This document shows, one piece after another, positions 1-11,190 of a stretch of DNA of 64,000 nucleotides (the stretch's first letter is position 1; every line of letters starts with the position of its first letter). The DNA lies in the NCBI GenBank assembly GCA_905220665.1, contig CAJNAR010000145.1, forward strand, positions 558,001-622,000, read 5' to 3'. This stretch comes from Albugo candida (lineage: Eukaryota > Oomycota > Peronosporomycetes > Albuginales > Albuginaceae). Position numbers and translations under genes: made by a program. The notes beneath the pieces are model-generated. The model was not told the origin of the DNA. It did not search any database and saw nothing but the letters and a program-made list of their open reading frames with translations.

Positions 1-59
1 ATACATCGGAAATACGTTGAACAACTATCGATCCATCTTCTTGGTACGTCAATTTGCAT

Positions 60-410
60 TTGTTTGCCTTTAGCGTTCATGCGAAACAATGTTCCAAGGG
101 TTTCCCACATACGGCACATCGATCAAGAGACCATTATTCGTTAAACCGCTTACCTTTGCGATAATCTTTGTTGATCCTGTCCATCTCATCTTCCTTTTAT
201 TTCCGTTTGGACCAGCTGTCTATTATCCATACTTTTTTGTCTGTTCCAGACTAATACTTTTTCATCCAATTCGTAAAACGATGTATTCACTGCTGGGGTG
301 AGGAGCTCTAGTTCCGGCAATCCTTTTGCATATGTCCGCTTCTCCCTTAATTGTAGAATTTCATTCGCTTCTACGGCTTGGATTATCTTATCGGACCGAT
401 GCGGTCTCAA
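60..410 (-). pseudogene. Retroelement integrase C-terminal remnant
   Basis: A minus-strand frame (186-410, with similar sense continuing to about 60 after a frameshift) carries a basic alpha-helical stretch followed by a KVLVWNRQ block and then a WTGSTKIIAKV block. In retroelement integrases the pattern 'VLVWR...W.GP..I' marks the C-terminal DNA-binding region, which is the basis of this assignment. Only a short piece is left; no DDE core, LTR or start is visible here. It lies immediately downstream of the gag remnant at 438-1214 on the same strand, which would require an internal deletion if both came from one element. Copia versus gypsy origin cannot be decided from this fragment. Confidence 0.4.
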
Positions 411-437
411 GTCTACTTCTTTGGATCTCTTGGTGTA

Positions 438-954
438 TCAATGATGATATATAAATCCATAATCTGGGAAAACTGACACGGTTCCTCGTCTTGCCTTATG
501 GATCCCCCTCTCATTGTGTTGACACGGACCATCAAAGCTACTTGAAATCAGGCTTTGCGTATTTGATAACGCTTTTCTAGAGCATAACGTCTGCTTCACC
601 GACTGCTTCACTGACTGCCAACAAGAATAGAAAGTGATCTCTACATGAATGTCCAGTCGTTCTTTATTCGCCGCAAAAAAGAGTGCTGCCTGCGTTCTGG
701 TGATATTGGGCCAGAATAATCCGTTAATTTGGTCCACGAGACCTGACTGTATGAAAGGCGCTCTAAGTCTACAGTCCACAGTATGTTTCTTTCCCTTCGA
801 ATGGCTTAATAGCGAGCTTCAAATACCTTGCTTTCTGGAATCTGACTACGTTTACCCCGTCCAACGCATTATGTTGCTTGGCATGGACAAAGCTTGTCCT
901 CTTCCAACTTCCACGATGCCGCATCGGTTTCGCTTCCAGAGATGACATTGCCAA
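438..954 (-). pseudogene. Copia-type gag remnant (central part)
   Basis: Two overlapping minus-strand frames (769-954 and 438-779) give, in order, LKLAIKPFEGKETYCGL and then APFIQSGLVDQI. The block KPF(D/E)GKExYxGL followed by a W/G-rich helix is what I recognise from gag of oomycete copia elements; a second instance (FDGKELYQGL) occurs in the copia element at 11.2-11.7 kb of this same window. The reading frame shifts at about 775, and no zinc knuckle or protease follows, so the gene is broken. Product would be the structural Gag protein of an LTR retrotransposon. Confidence 0.45.
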
Positions 955-1214
955 ACCATGCCTTTTTTGCTTGGTCCAGAAAATGTGCTTTCCATTCGCA
1001 AGGGTGGTGCTGGTACGGCCCAGCCGACACTCCCCTCACTTTCGATTTTGTCCATTCGATTTCCGAGTGTCTCCACCAGCATCATAAGTCGGTCCATATT
1101 CGACTCATCTAGGCGGTCGTATTCTTTAATGGTCTTGGCTGCTGACAACTTTGTTGGCCTCATAACCTGCTGACAGGTGAGCGAAGATCGCTGCTTTCCA
1201 GAAAATTGAAACAA
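852..1214 (-). pseudogene. Copia-type gag N-terminal remnant
   Basis: This 120-residue minus-strand frame has a heptad-like, charged helical segment near residues 35-58 (MDRLMMLVETLGNRMDKIES), resembling the short coiled coil that precedes the conserved block in oomycete copia gag. It runs into the KPFEGKETYCGL piece at 780-840 in another frame, supporting one decayed gag gene. The listed start is arbitrary: no promoter or LTR was recognised upstream (to the right, 1215-1500). Function would be particle assembly for a retrotransposon; the copy cannot be functional. Confidence 0.35.
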
Positions 1215-2220
1215 CCGAGTTTTATTTCTAGAAATTTTGAATCCTACGAATCGTTCAGACTAAGTATCAAGTGCGATTACAAACCTGAAGCACAATTTAA
1301 AGTCATTCCAACAAGAATGGAACACTTCTTTAAATATAGGCACTTCAGTCAGCATCCATGCTTTGACCGGAATGGTCTGAATTCACTTTCCGTATATCGG
1401 ATCGGCCACTGCGTCCTTTTCCTTCAGCTTTTCTTCCATTTTCGAAAGCACGGAGACCTAAATGCTGGTGACCAAAACTGTTTAATGTCCAGCAACGCTG
1501 CGACAGACTGAGAAAGATCGCGAAGCACGAACACAAATGTCGAAGCTAAAATGTAATTATGTTATTTGTTCCTTTGAACCTACTGCTTTACATAAGTACG
1601 AAATGTAAAGGAGATTCTAGAATCATCGAATCGAGTTTCCAACACAATCCAGTATGTGCTCGAGATCGCAACTTTGAAAACCTGCGGTGCTGCTTCTCTT
1701 TTATCAAAACATCTTCCAAGTTTGATGATATTTTACTTGCCTCTTGATAGAGAAGGAGAAGAGATCCAGGTTAAGGTTTCTCGTGGTGTGTCATTGGATG
1801 GAGAGATGAGATGCAACGAGAATTCATCGGATTCCTTTCTTCACGTCTATGCACCACTTGAGTGAACAAAAGGTGTCACACGTTGGGCAAACCACCACCT
1901 TGGTCTTCTGTGTGGCTCTCTTTCTGTTTATTTCTTCGTCTCCGGGACTGGTATTGTCGCATTCGGATACAACAAATCTAGGCCACCTTGCTCAAATTTG
2001 GTCGCTACGTCGCAAGCGAATCATACCCCCTCACCGAGAAGATCTGTTTGTCGTAACGATTTCTTTGTTTTCTTTAACAACACTAGCTGCGGGTAGATTG
2101 TTGAATAGCAGAAGCATAATCCCTCATCCGTCTCACTACTATTCAGTTAGAGCAGTCTCACAGTCAGAGCGTCTCACGATAGGTGTCATATACAAATTGA
2201 CACCCTAGCCTGTAATAAAA
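1215..2220. other. No recognised gene
   Basis: Nothing was assigned here. The longest frame (1849-2208, plus) encodes 119 residues with one hydrophobic stretch near residues 18-35, but has no recognisable family, no conserved motif and ordinary decayed-DNA composition, so it is not called as a gene. Confidence 0.4.
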
Positions 2221-4750
2221 AACCGGAGGATATCAATCCGTCCTCCCTTCCCGCATACCCCGAAACATCTAGGTATTATTTTGTTTCAAGAGTATCAAAC
2301 TAGCAACAAATAATTTTCCCATGGATAGTCACCGACTAGCAGTTGTAGGCATCCGCCAAGGTGATGATCACCCAGATGTTTACCTAAGCTATCTAGGCAT
2401 CTTCGCGATAGATCGGCTCTCGAGCAACCTTTTGAAGCCTATGTTACCATGATCTCGCATCTGGGAGCTCAAACTCTTCGATTTGGAGAACGGGCCAGTC
2501 CTCCCTACCATTGGTAAGGCGGCTTCGGGGATTTTGAAGGTCTTGCTGCTTCCAATTTCACAATCACGGGCTACCACACTGGGCGCTCCACCTTAGCATA
2601 AGCGTATGATGACCTCGATTTCGTAGGAGCTCAACTGCGGGAGCTACGCGTGATACTTTGCAGTAGTTCGAACCTTATCTTACTGTGAGACATTTGGTAA
2701 TATTGAAGGTCGGACAGAGACATACTTTTCTTATCGTCCGTGCTGCATGGGCATTACCACTCGCCTTTAACGAGGCGTTGGTAGTATCATAAGCACCCTC
2801 TGTAACACCCTGAAGTGCCCTATTTGCTCTTCGCACCATTTAGTGGGGAAATGATGACTTTAAACGCGTTCATTTCTGTAAATTTACTCAAGTTGATGGC
2901 TGGAAGATCAACAGTTGTTAATTCTCTTCTGTTGGTGCGAGCCAATATGGAATCTTCTTGGTCTTCATTAACATCGCCTTTATCACGCCTCCTAACTTTG
3001 CACTTATAGCTTGTTGCCTCCGAAAGAAGAGAAAACATGATATTTTTATTGAACAAGGCATGAGTTCGTACTTGCAGTAAAAATCCTGATTAAGTCTAGT
3101 GTGTATTCTGACTGAGTCAACATAAATCTATTGTTTGTGCAAAATTACAGTAATTTGAGTGATAAGGATATATATTTTGTGCATATTTGGAAGTAGAATG
3201 TCCTATACTTTATGCATTCATCCACTTGCGACACCATTTTGTGTGGCAAAACCAATGTTTGCGAGCAACAACGGCTATTCTGTCGTCTAGCAGATTGTTG
3301 AAGTAATAATTTCGGCAAAATTACAGGGATTCATCTTGATAGGATTCCAAAACAATCTAGACGAATTTTGGTACCTTCTCGACTTCGTACAATCTCAATA
3401 AGCGTGATATGGAAGAAGGCTAGAACTTACTGAGAAATAATTAAAAGCCAGACATGTTACTTATCAACGCGAATCACGTTTTACCAGAAATAACTTTGAT
3501 TAGGATGCTTGAACGCTGATTGTAAATAGATTGTAGTTTTGAAGGTGCTGGACATAGTTTTGAGCTCCGAAAAATAATGTTCCTCTTATTCGTCCATTCA
3601 CAAAAACCACAATTTGGTCCAATCAAAAGCAGTGACGCTGAATGTCAGATGCAATTCAGTTGTTGCGTTTGTTATTCCGAATGATCCGTGTGTTCGCATA
3701 GTTCAAAAATATCCACAGCTCGAAAACTTTGAGCTTGTACCTGTTTGTGGCTGTGCCATAGCATCATTAATTTGATCGTCAGCGCAAGTGGCTTTGGTGC
3801 TTTCCAAATAAACCAATAAAGACGCTTACTCCAGCCACATTCTCGGTGTTCTTCTTTACTTCCTTAGAAGTTGCTGGTTCTTCAGGATGCCATTTCAAGC
3901 GAGGCTTCGGCTTTGTATATTTAGAGCTTATTCCCGACTTCATTCATGAGCGCAACAAATTTAATGAAGAATTGAGCATGATTACAGTTTTAGTTTTCGT
4001 TGCATAAATGATTATGGCGAAGTGAAAATTAGTGATTTGAAAAAGTCTCAACACGCACCGAATATAAGTTTTGCTTCATGTGTCTCATGCTTGGGCGTAG
4101 AATGTTTTCGGTGTCAGTAACGTGACGGTAGGTCTGCATGATAGCAAATCCGGCGATCCAGGTCTACGACAGATGGTGATGACTACAACGGAAACAGGGA
4201 GAATACGTGCAAGATGGATGCGACTAATTCTGATCGACTAGGTAAGTGTACAAAAGTGTACGGTGCTTGACTGCTTGCCAGTCTGCTGGGTGAACAAAAC
4301 GACTGGATATGATGATTTACTCAAATGCAATAGTTGTATATCCTTATTTCGTATACAGCCTATAGCATCAGCGAATTGGCTATAACAAAAATAGTAAAGT
4401 GAGTCTATCTTCTTCTACTGTGTCATTATGACGATACTGACGCTTCTGTGCTTTTTCACGGTAATATCGTAACTGGAGCGTAAATGTATGTGATAGTTCG
4501 ACAAAACGAAACTATTTGGGTCGATTGATTGCAACCATGTGAATCGAATGGAGACATACTTTTCTTCGTTGTCTTCTTGTGTCACTGAATGATAAGAGTA
4601 TACGTGTGTGATAGTAAGTTTCTCATATAAAAATAGTACAGCATCTGTACCCTTCTTCAGATAATTCGGATAACATAGTTCTTATATCGCCTACTGTAGG
4701 GTTTAACAACTCGCAAATCACACCTGGAATGAATTATTCTGCTTTCATGA
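2221..4750. other. No recognised gene
   Basis: About 2.5 kb, AT-rich, without a reading frame longer than 78 codons and without recognisable transposon motifs, repeats or RNA genes. Probably old, eroded transposon or intergenic DNA. Confidence 0.4.
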
Positions 4751-4756
4751 TTCTAT

Positions 4757-5062
4757 TTGAAAGCTGCTTTCACGACCGATGCGGCAGCCGGTGACGAACA
4801 TATGACGCTCGGATTGACTGCGCACCTAGTGCACTATCAACCGCAATATATCCACGTAAAATGCATTAAGGAAGTGTTTGATGCTAATAGCTTTGAAATT
4901 TCTGGTCTGAATATGATAGCAGTCCCAAACTCAAAATAGAACAGTCAAAGGAAGAATGATACTCTCATCAGCGAGATAAAGGCTTATTTTCTCAAATATG
5001 GCGCCAATTTTCACCGAGACAAAGGAACTTGGAATGAAATGATAGAAAGATTCATTACCGGA
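4757..5062 (+). pseudogene. Hypothetical decayed frame upstream of the envelope-like gene
   Basis: One frame stays open for about 100 codons except for a single TAG at about 4937. It is in the same frame as the cysteine-rich ORF at 5477-5869. It contains a few Cys and His residues but no motif I recognise. It may be an upstream part of the same decayed membrane-protein gene, or chance. There is no ATG at its left end. Confidence 0.15.
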
Positions 5063-5476
5063 TAATCTAAAACCACCCAGAACGCATTGCATCTATCTTC
5101 AAAACCTTTATGCTTTCCCTGATAGTGTGCAACGATAAACTGACGTTTCATTCATTCGTAATGACTCCTTCGTCGGACTTAAAACGCCAGCTTTTGTGTC
5201 TCGCCCGCTCATGCCTTTTTTGAATAAAAAAAGACATCAGCGCCCTTAATTCAATCATTGCTTTGCACAATTCACTACAGAAGCATACACTTTCATAGAT
5301 TGCCAGCTATATGTCTCCAATAGATGAATAAACATCTGAAAGATAAGTTGTTTGAGGTTGGTACAAAATTCTCCGGCAGGAGACCTAACAATTCTAGTAC
5401 CTCCCCCCCCCGTCCATACCGGTACTCGGATGTGCAGGGTAGCTCCTCGATCTTTATTTGGAATAAACGGTAGTTT

Positions 5477-5869
5477 TTGACTGAAGTACATTCATTTACC
5501 CAAAACCAGAAATTTGATAAAATGACGTGCAGCTACTGCAGTTACAAGTCGCATCCTTGCTCATACAAGTCTCAGCTTGAGGAAATAATTATGGAACAGG
5601 ACATTTCAAGAGTGTGTAATTCTGCTGGTTTCATTCAGATGGATGACATTATCTGTAATAATCTGGATTGTCTGTGTGATGTCGACCGAGCTTGCGTAAG
5701 TCTTGTCGTGGGATGCGTTAAAACATTGAAGGTAGGGACTAGGAAACGATGCATAGGAGCCGCGATGATAGAAAAACGTTTCAAGATGTGTGCCATTGCT
5801 CAGAATCTTACTGGTAAGATCTTTACGACGACGATCGCAAATGATATTCTCCTATACTTTGGTGTGTAG
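5477..5869 (+). pseudogene. Cysteine-rich ectodomain-like protein, 5' piece
   Basis: The frame encodes about 130 residues (first ATG well inside, near 5522) with at least eleven cysteines, including closely spaced pairs such as CSYCSY and CLCDVDRAC. Such spacing implies a disulfide-bonded, secreted or luminal domain. It ends at a TAG at 5867, and the next plus-strand frame, shifted, begins at once and continues the cysteine-rich character to a transmembrane segment. I read the two as one gene broken by a frameshift, although an intron or two genes cannot be excluded. No signal peptide is visible at the 5' end, so the true start is missing. The family was not recognised. Confidence 0.35.
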
Positions 5870-5877
5870 CGCAAACC

Positions 5878-6462
5878 ATGACAAATATGGCTGACGATTG
5901 GATTTATTTCAATGACTTGAAGGAAAAATGTACATCCGAAGATTGTATCGCGACTAGAAACTTCCATAATTGCAACATGATGATATGTGGGCACCTAGTC
6001 GTAGCGTGGAAAGATCACAGTTCGTACAATTTTATCGCCAGCGGATCTCACAATCGGGATTTGACCGCCGGTTTTATCCATTTCAGAGCAGCACATGAGC
6101 TGGCGACAATGGACACCCTAAACTTCTGTAGAACAATTGCGAGTGCAAAAATACAAAATTGTTACACATTGAAAACTCTGAGTCAAGTAGGGACCACCTG
6201 TGATGAATATTACCTACAATATGACAGTGCCCTATCGATTAATCAAGAGACGTACTCCTTCTCATCACTCGATTGGTGGTCGTGGTGCATGGTTGTATCG
6301 AGTATTGTTACGGCTATAGTTGCTGCTATAATTGCGGGTGTCTCATACTATCGGTACCGGAAGCTCACTTTGGGTGACGAAAAAATTGCTTTGATCCGTC
6401 ATAAAGTAAAAAATCAATCAATCCTGAACAAACCTTGCAAGAATGAAGCAAAAAATGTCTGA
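5878..6462 (+). pseudogene. Cysteine-rich single-pass membrane protein, envelope-like 3' piece
   Basis: A 194-residue frame with an ATG. Residues 1-135 are rich in cysteine (about nine, including CTSEDC and NCNMMIC). A tryptophan-rich juxtamembrane stretch (DWWSWC) follows at about residue 138, then a hydrophobic span of about 20 residues (146-166). The tail is basic and cytoplasmic-like, about 28 residues, ending at a TGA. This is the layout of a type I viral or retroelement envelope glycoprotein near its C terminus. It could equally be a host or pathogen surface protein; no family-level match was recognised. It is the longest well-composed frame outside recognised transposon proteins. There is no adjacent polymerase or nucleoprotein frame. 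Confidence 0.4.
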
Positions 6463-7333
6463 AGCTTGGTAGAATATAAACCTGTTTATAATGTACACAG
6501 ACATTGTCCGCGAAATGTTCACGGCATTAGCACCTGGAACTTAGAAACGACACGAAGTTTTCTCCGTCTTCACCGAAAATATTCACTTAACACGAGAAGA
6601 AATGTTGCTGTGCGCAAATCTGGTCTTCAAATTAGCCATGCCGCTTATATTCAACGAATCTTCTTTGTACTTGATAATTGAACTATACCTGCTGTTACAA
6701 CCACAACCTAAAAAGCAACTGTGGGCGCTTTACAGCCAGATATATACTTGGGCCACAATCTTGACATGAAGCCTAGAAGAGAAATGAGACGTTTAGACAT
6801 GCCGCTTGTAAGATATGAGGTAGCACCAAAATCTCCGATAGGTCTATATAAGTCTTGGTCGCAGGGGAGATGGCGATTGATATTCAAATGGATATTTTGA
6901 TTTTTAATTTAAACGGACTGGCATGGGCACGGAGTAAGAATACCGGGCTAGTAAGAAACAAACTAACGAGACAACAAGTAAACGAGAGCAGTACTTCCAC
7001 TCCTTATGATAGTCGCTGTATCCCCATTCAAGTTCCGTTATTATTACATCGGGCTTTTTCTGCTACCATTTTCAGTAAGAGTCTGATACGCAACGCTTTA
7101 TCATGTTTCAAAGTGATCATAGATCAAATATGTTGGGTCGATCTGATAGCTCTCTGTCCCTTTCATGTTCTACCAAATATGTGTACTCTAGCCGTGTAGG
7201 TCCTTACCAATGAGGATGAAGGTCAGGTAGAGGGATTTTGATATGAAGGGATCCATTCCGATGACGGTATAGAGTCCATGTGCAACAATGGAATCAATTT
7301 TTATTGTTGGGCTTATCTCGCTTGTCTATGTAA
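6463..7333. other. No recognised gene
   Basis: Between the envelope-like gene and the left LTR of the copia element nothing was recognised. A 114-codon plus-strand frame at 6855-7199 has no motif, no good start and no family resemblance. Confidence 0.35.
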
Positions 7334-7524
7334 TGTTCAAAGGAATGATGCCAGTGCAAATGTAGGAGTGTTATTTATTGTTATCTACATGCTACGACGG
7401 TTTTGTCTCTTCACAAGACATCATCTTCGCCTGTTTTTCTACACCATCCAAGGATAGAAATAGCCGGTACTCCGAAGTGGTCGGTCGCAGAAACGCTTTG
7501 ACAGCGACTGTTGCTCTTCCGATA
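7334..7524 (-). repeat. copia-1 3' LTR
   Basis: A 191-bp direct repeat of 11890-12082. On the plus strand it begins TGTTCAAAGGAATGATGCC and ends CTCTTCCGATA; on the element's own strand it therefore ends in ...AACA and begins TATCGG. The canonical LTR start would be TG, and both copies show TA, so that change was inherited or the boundary is off by a few bases. The edge is fixed by the adjacent polypurine tract. Confidence 0.8.
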
Positions 7525-7534
7525 CTCCTCCTCG
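7525..7534 (-). promoter_or_regulatory. Polypurine tract of copia-1
   Basis: On the minus strand the bases next to the 3' LTR read CGAGGAGGAG. A short purine run directly upstream of the 3' LTR is the plus-strand DNA primer site of LTR retrotransposons. Confidence 0.65.
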
Positions 7535-7568
7535 GACGACGCGCTTCAACCTTCCCACCTGCCCACAA

Positions 7569-8204
7569 TCACACAAGATTAAACAATCCTCGCAACTCCG
7601 TCACCCTGGGCGCCGATAGTGTTTTCGTCAACAGGTCCGCCTTCATGAGCTTCGACTGCAAGAATTCAGGTTTGACTATACCTTTTTTGGCATAATCCCA
7701 GATGAACTTAATTCGCACATTCACGCGTTTCGTACTTGACATGCTTCCTTCACACTCTAACTGCTTAATTGCTTCTTGATTATCCATCAGCATGCTCATT
7801 GGTTCCGTCACAGGAAGCCCAATCTCTTTTAGCATCTGTCGCAATTCCAGCAGCTCCATATAGACGTGCGATGCCGAGTTAAATTCTGCCTCCAAGTTGG
7901 ACAGGGACACTCCAGTATGCCTCTTGCATATCCACTAAGCGATAACTCCATTCACCGCAAGTACCCCTCCAGTTATTAACTTGCGATCGGTTTTATTTGC
8001 TGCGAAGTACATGTCGCTCCAGCTTGTCACCGTGATACCACTATGTTGTGGGTCAATAATCATGTAAATCTTCATGTATTTTGTTGCTTTCAAGTATCGG
8101 GCAACGCGCGTCGCGAACTTCCAATTGCTGACGGTTAGGCTGTTGAGTACGTCTTGTCGCCTTGTGAACTGCGAAGCTGATGTCATGTCTCGAGCATCGA
8201 GCAT
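7569..8204 (-). pseudogene. copia-1 RNase H and RT-RNase H connection
   Basis: Two frames (7935-8204 and 7569-7910), separated by a frameshift near 7920. The upstream one carries the RT-to-RNase H connection (RVARYLKATKYMKI, then TSWSDMYFAANKTDRK, the first part of the Ty1/copia RNase H 'DADWA.....R.S..G' block). The downstream one has SLSNLEAEFNSAS (SxSxxEAE motif), MDNQEAIKQL (catalytic D) and KADLLTKTL, the conserved end of copia polyproteins. RNase H removes the RNA strand during reverse transcription. The polyprotein stop is close to the 3' LTR as expected. Confidence 0.8.
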
Positions 8205-8607
8205 TCCACATAAGGCTGCCGACTAGCGACTGAAAGTCGCGTATAGTTTGCTCGCAATTTTTACCCCGTTTTGCTAACAAATACATCAGTTCCGTTTCAA
8301 GGTCGTTACTTTCTTCACCAATAGGCAACTTCACACCATTTGCTTCCACTAGCCCATTTTTACCCAGCATCTTTTCCTTAGCCGCCGTTTGGTCAATAGT
8401 ATACGTATTCTTCTCCTTCTCAGCCACACGCATGCCCAAGAACTTGTTGACTTCACCCAAGTCCTTGATACATATAACGCACATGGATTTGAAGAACTTT
8501 TTCACCTTGGTTTGGCTAGACGCCGTGACCAACAAATCGTCCACATACACCCCGACAATGGTTAGCTCTCCTTCATCGCAATTCAAATACAAGAACGCGT
8601 CTGACAA
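8053..8607 (-). pseudogene. copia-1 reverse transcriptase (palm/thumb)
   Basis: A 184-residue frame with the catalytic box VGVYVDDLLVTASS near residues 19-32 (YVDD intact), then FKSMCVICIKDLGEVNKFLGM, typical of copia RT ('F.M.DLG....FLG'). The motif SLVGSLMWNARCSRHDISFAV near residues 125-145 matches the 'Y....GSL.Y....RPDI.FAV' connection block. It synthesises element cDNA from RNA. The frame is lost near 8640 upstream and overlaps the next frame downstream at 8053-8204. Confidence 0.85.
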
Positions 8608-8619
8608 CCAGCGAGTGAA

Positions 8620-8990
8620 CCCATTTTCTTCCAGGTTCGAGTTTCATAGGTTACTCTAAAGGCGACCCGCCTATTTAAGTCCGTAAGAAGACTTCTTTAG
8701 CCATAATTCCGGTTTCTCGCTGCCTTGAACATCAAGTTGTTTCAATATCACATTTGACACAACCAACCCTTGAGTTACAGCGAGAAAATATCCAAATGTT
8801 TTTCTTTGTCCGCCTTCACGTACGCGTTAGGGATGTCACCATGTCTAGCTGGTAACCCGCAACGCAGCGCAAGTACCAGTATAATCTTTGCTGCAGTTAG
8901 CTCCATCACAGCAGAAACGTCAAGCCCATAGTTGACGCCAAAAACTTGTTCGTTCCGCAGGCAACTAGCCTCGCCTTAAATCTCTCGACC
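8620..8990 (-). pseudogene. copia-1 reverse transcriptase N-terminal part
   Basis: Translating the minus strand here in shifted frames gives VFGVNYGLDVSAVMELTAAK and then HGDIPNAYVKADKEKH. The latter is the conserved copia RT block 'hQhDVKtAFLnG.L.eeiym' in its oomycete form (DIPNAYVKA). The piece lies immediately upstream of the YVDD frame, as expected. Several stops are present. Confidence 0.65.
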
Positions 8991-9007
8991 TCACCTCTGC
9001 ATCCAAC

Positions 9008-9256
9008 TTAGTTTTGGACACCCATGTGGTGTGCAAAATGTGACTTCCTCGGGGCGGAGTTGCAGCTCCTACTCGTCATATTCTTGCAAAGCTTCCAGTT
9101 CCTGATCCATGGCGACAAACCCCTTTCTCTTTGGCCGCTTTTCATGGTCTGACTGTAGTATTTTGGGTTACTCACGCGAATGCTATTCCCCGCATCCGTG
9201 TGCTCCTCCGACCTCCATTCTTCATTTGTCGATTTAGTTCCGTGTGCCTTTTGCAC
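9008..9256 (-). pseudogene. copia-1 integrase-RT linker region
   Basis: A low-complexity, charged frame (EEWRSEEHTDAGNSIRVSNP...) positioned between integrase and RT. Copia polyproteins have a variable hydrophilic linker here, and an adjacent shifted frame gives EDV-type text continuing into RT. The assignment rests on position more than sequence. Confidence 0.4.
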
Positions 9257-9747
9257 CCATCCAATCGTTCTTGTTCGGTTCTTGCGCTCTTTACCATGAA
9301 CTGTCGCTTGTGTCGTCTCTTGCTGCAGGAAATCGTCTCCAAAACCTTCGACAGCTCCTTGTCTCTGCGCTCACAGCCGATGATCGTTCTACCGCTTCGT
9401 TAGTGCCTCCACGTTATTAACGTGCTGGGTGATCACCACCACCTTGTCCCCTGGTACATACACTCGGTAACCCTTGGTTTCATCGCTCTTGCCTACAATT
9501 AAAACTTGTTAACCTCACGCTCCCAATGACTTGTTCTTCGCGTCCTGGTGCATGGTAATTCAAAACCCACAATGTCCCTCGAAACAGGTATCTATTTCGT
9601 CAACGTGTGTAGAGGTGATTGTCGACGGGCGTTTGCCGTGCTTGGGCTCCAAAACGTATGTAGCCAGCATATTCAGCCGCATCACCCCAGAACCTCAGTG
9701 GCAGAACGCTTGCGAATATCATGATCCACACCATATTCACAATGGTG

Positions 9748-10005
9748 CTATGCATTCGCTCCTATCTTCCTGAAAAAGAGATCGAGAGTCTGAGAAAAAA
9801 CACCTCCGTAGGTCCTGAGAACGTGAGTGAGATAATGAAATTGCCGTTCGAAAAACGCCATAACCTGTTTGAACCTCTGGGCAGCCACATCTTTTGTCTT
9901 CGTCGAGAAAACGCGACAGTAGTTCGTTATATGGTCCGCAAATTTTACCATGTAGCGATTTCCTGGTCGATCACGAGGGGTCATGGGACCTTTCAAGTCA
10001 GACAA
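9748..10005 (-). pseudogene. copia-1 integrase core fragment
   Basis: Residues 1-60 contain DLKGPMTPRDRPGNRYMVKF followed by a phenylalanine-rich FSTKTKDVAAQRFKQVMAFF. This is the start of the copia integrase core ('D..GPM...S..G.rY...F.DD.srf..v......K'). The aligned first catalytic aspartate is in SDLKGPM; the second acidic residue of the FxDD position is altered (ADHITN). The remainder of the core, including the third catalytic residue, is scattered over 9256-9748 in broken frames. Confidence 0.6.
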
Positions 10006-10220
10006 GATGACCCCCCCCCCATAACATAAACCGGTGAGTTTACGCCATTGTCATTATTCGGCTGCAAGTTTCGGGCCTGCTTCACTTGGGCTCAAGCTAG
10101 GCAATGTTTACGTGCTAAGTTGGACAATTCGATTCCGCATGGTGGATGTTTGGCCATGCGAATAATTGTGTCGTAGTTTAGATGCGCAAGTCTTCTGTTA
10201 AAGTGCATGAGCGCTCCTTT

Positions 10221-10544
10221 TTACACGTTTTGGCTCACTTCACTTTCAGCTTGTGCCAACATCGTTATTAGCATATTCCTTGGTCTATTGACGCATCCGC
10301 TCCCATGAGACCGCATAACGAGCACATTGTTCATCTTATCGACATCAAAGATGGCCATCCCACTTTCCACGTTGGTGACGACCCTGTGATTCCCTATGTA
10401 GGATATCACGAGCCCTTTGGCCTCCAATATGCGATAAAAAATAATGTTCCTTGCAAGGTTTTCGGCATATTGGACGTCCGAAATCCGAACTCTTGTGACC
10501 TTGCCCTTCACTGTGGTTGTGATTGTCACGCTTCCACGCTTCAT
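10221..10544 (-). pseudogene. copia-1 protease-to-integrase segment
   Basis: The frame reads GSVTITTTVKGKVTRVRISDVQYAENLARNIIFYRILEAKG. This is the copia segment after the protease active site ('G.G.i.....g....l.dVlyvp.L..NLlS...L...G'). It links the aspartic protease fold to the integrase zinc finger. The frame breaks downstream before the HHCC finger could be confirmed. Confidence 0.65.
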
Positions 10545-10589
10545 GATGCGCAGGCGGACTTCGTCAGCTGTGACGCACTCGCCATGAAA

Positions 10590-10803
10590 GTCCCTGGATC
10601 CTCGACCATTTTTTCATCGTTTACCAAGTGACGGCTCGAGTCGCTGTCCACTGACTAATTTTCTTGATTAGCGCTGATGTCGTCCAATGCAAGTACAAAA
10701 TCCACGTCATCGCTTGTTTTTTGTCGACCTTATTCGCGGGACGCGCAGCCTGTATGTGTTCCAGATTTCCGAAACTGTAACACTTCCGCAAACCTTTGCG
10801 CAC
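10590..10803 (-). pseudogene. copia-1 gag zinc knuckle and protease active site
   Basis: The 10621-10803 frame starts RKCYSFGNLEHIQAARP, a degenerate CCHC zinc knuckle ('C..CG..GH....CP') with two cysteines lost. A shifted frame at about 10600-10650 reads VDSDSSRHLVNDE, corresponding to the copia protease block 'LDSGSSRHmvnd'. The catalytic DSG triplet is here DSD, so the invariant glycine is gone. Together they mark the gag-protease junction. Confidence 0.6.
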
Positions 10804-11190
10804 GTTTCATACGTTGTTCACGACGTCTTCTCCAATGTGCTTTCCGCACAGCTCGATGTCCGTCGACTGCGCGAAGTGTGCCCATTTCTTTGCTTGACGC
10901 AAGTAATCAATTCTTGTCAAGTTCAAGCGCGCCAGCATTGGTTAACTCATCGATGGGTCGGCATAATGGACAATGTTGTCCTATACCAAGCTGTCTGCTC
11001 CACCACATGCCTCGCTTACTGAGACCAGGTACAAATAGTGTATGGTACAATGCGCTTGGGACTCTTGGGGTCCGTAAATAGTTTCATGCTCTTTGCTGGA
11101 AGAGATCTTCGTTGCGAACGTATGAAGAAGCCTTTGTATGGCGTGCTCCAATGTCGGCTCCCCCTGCCATCAACCTTCAATTTGGCGACT

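Noticed and set aside
1849..2208. 119-codon plus-strand frame with a hydrophobic segment, possible small secreted effector
   Set aside because: The hydrophobic stretch is internal, there is no signal peptide at the start, no RxLR or other effector motif, and no homologue recognised.
6855..7199. 114-codon plus-strand frame as a gene
   Set aside because: No motif, weak start, composition like its non-coding surroundings; it ends just before the copia LTR.
10009..10020. Poly-C run as a regulatory element (also at 5402-5410)
   Set aside because: Simple homopolymers within decayed DNA; likely slippage, nothing supports a function.
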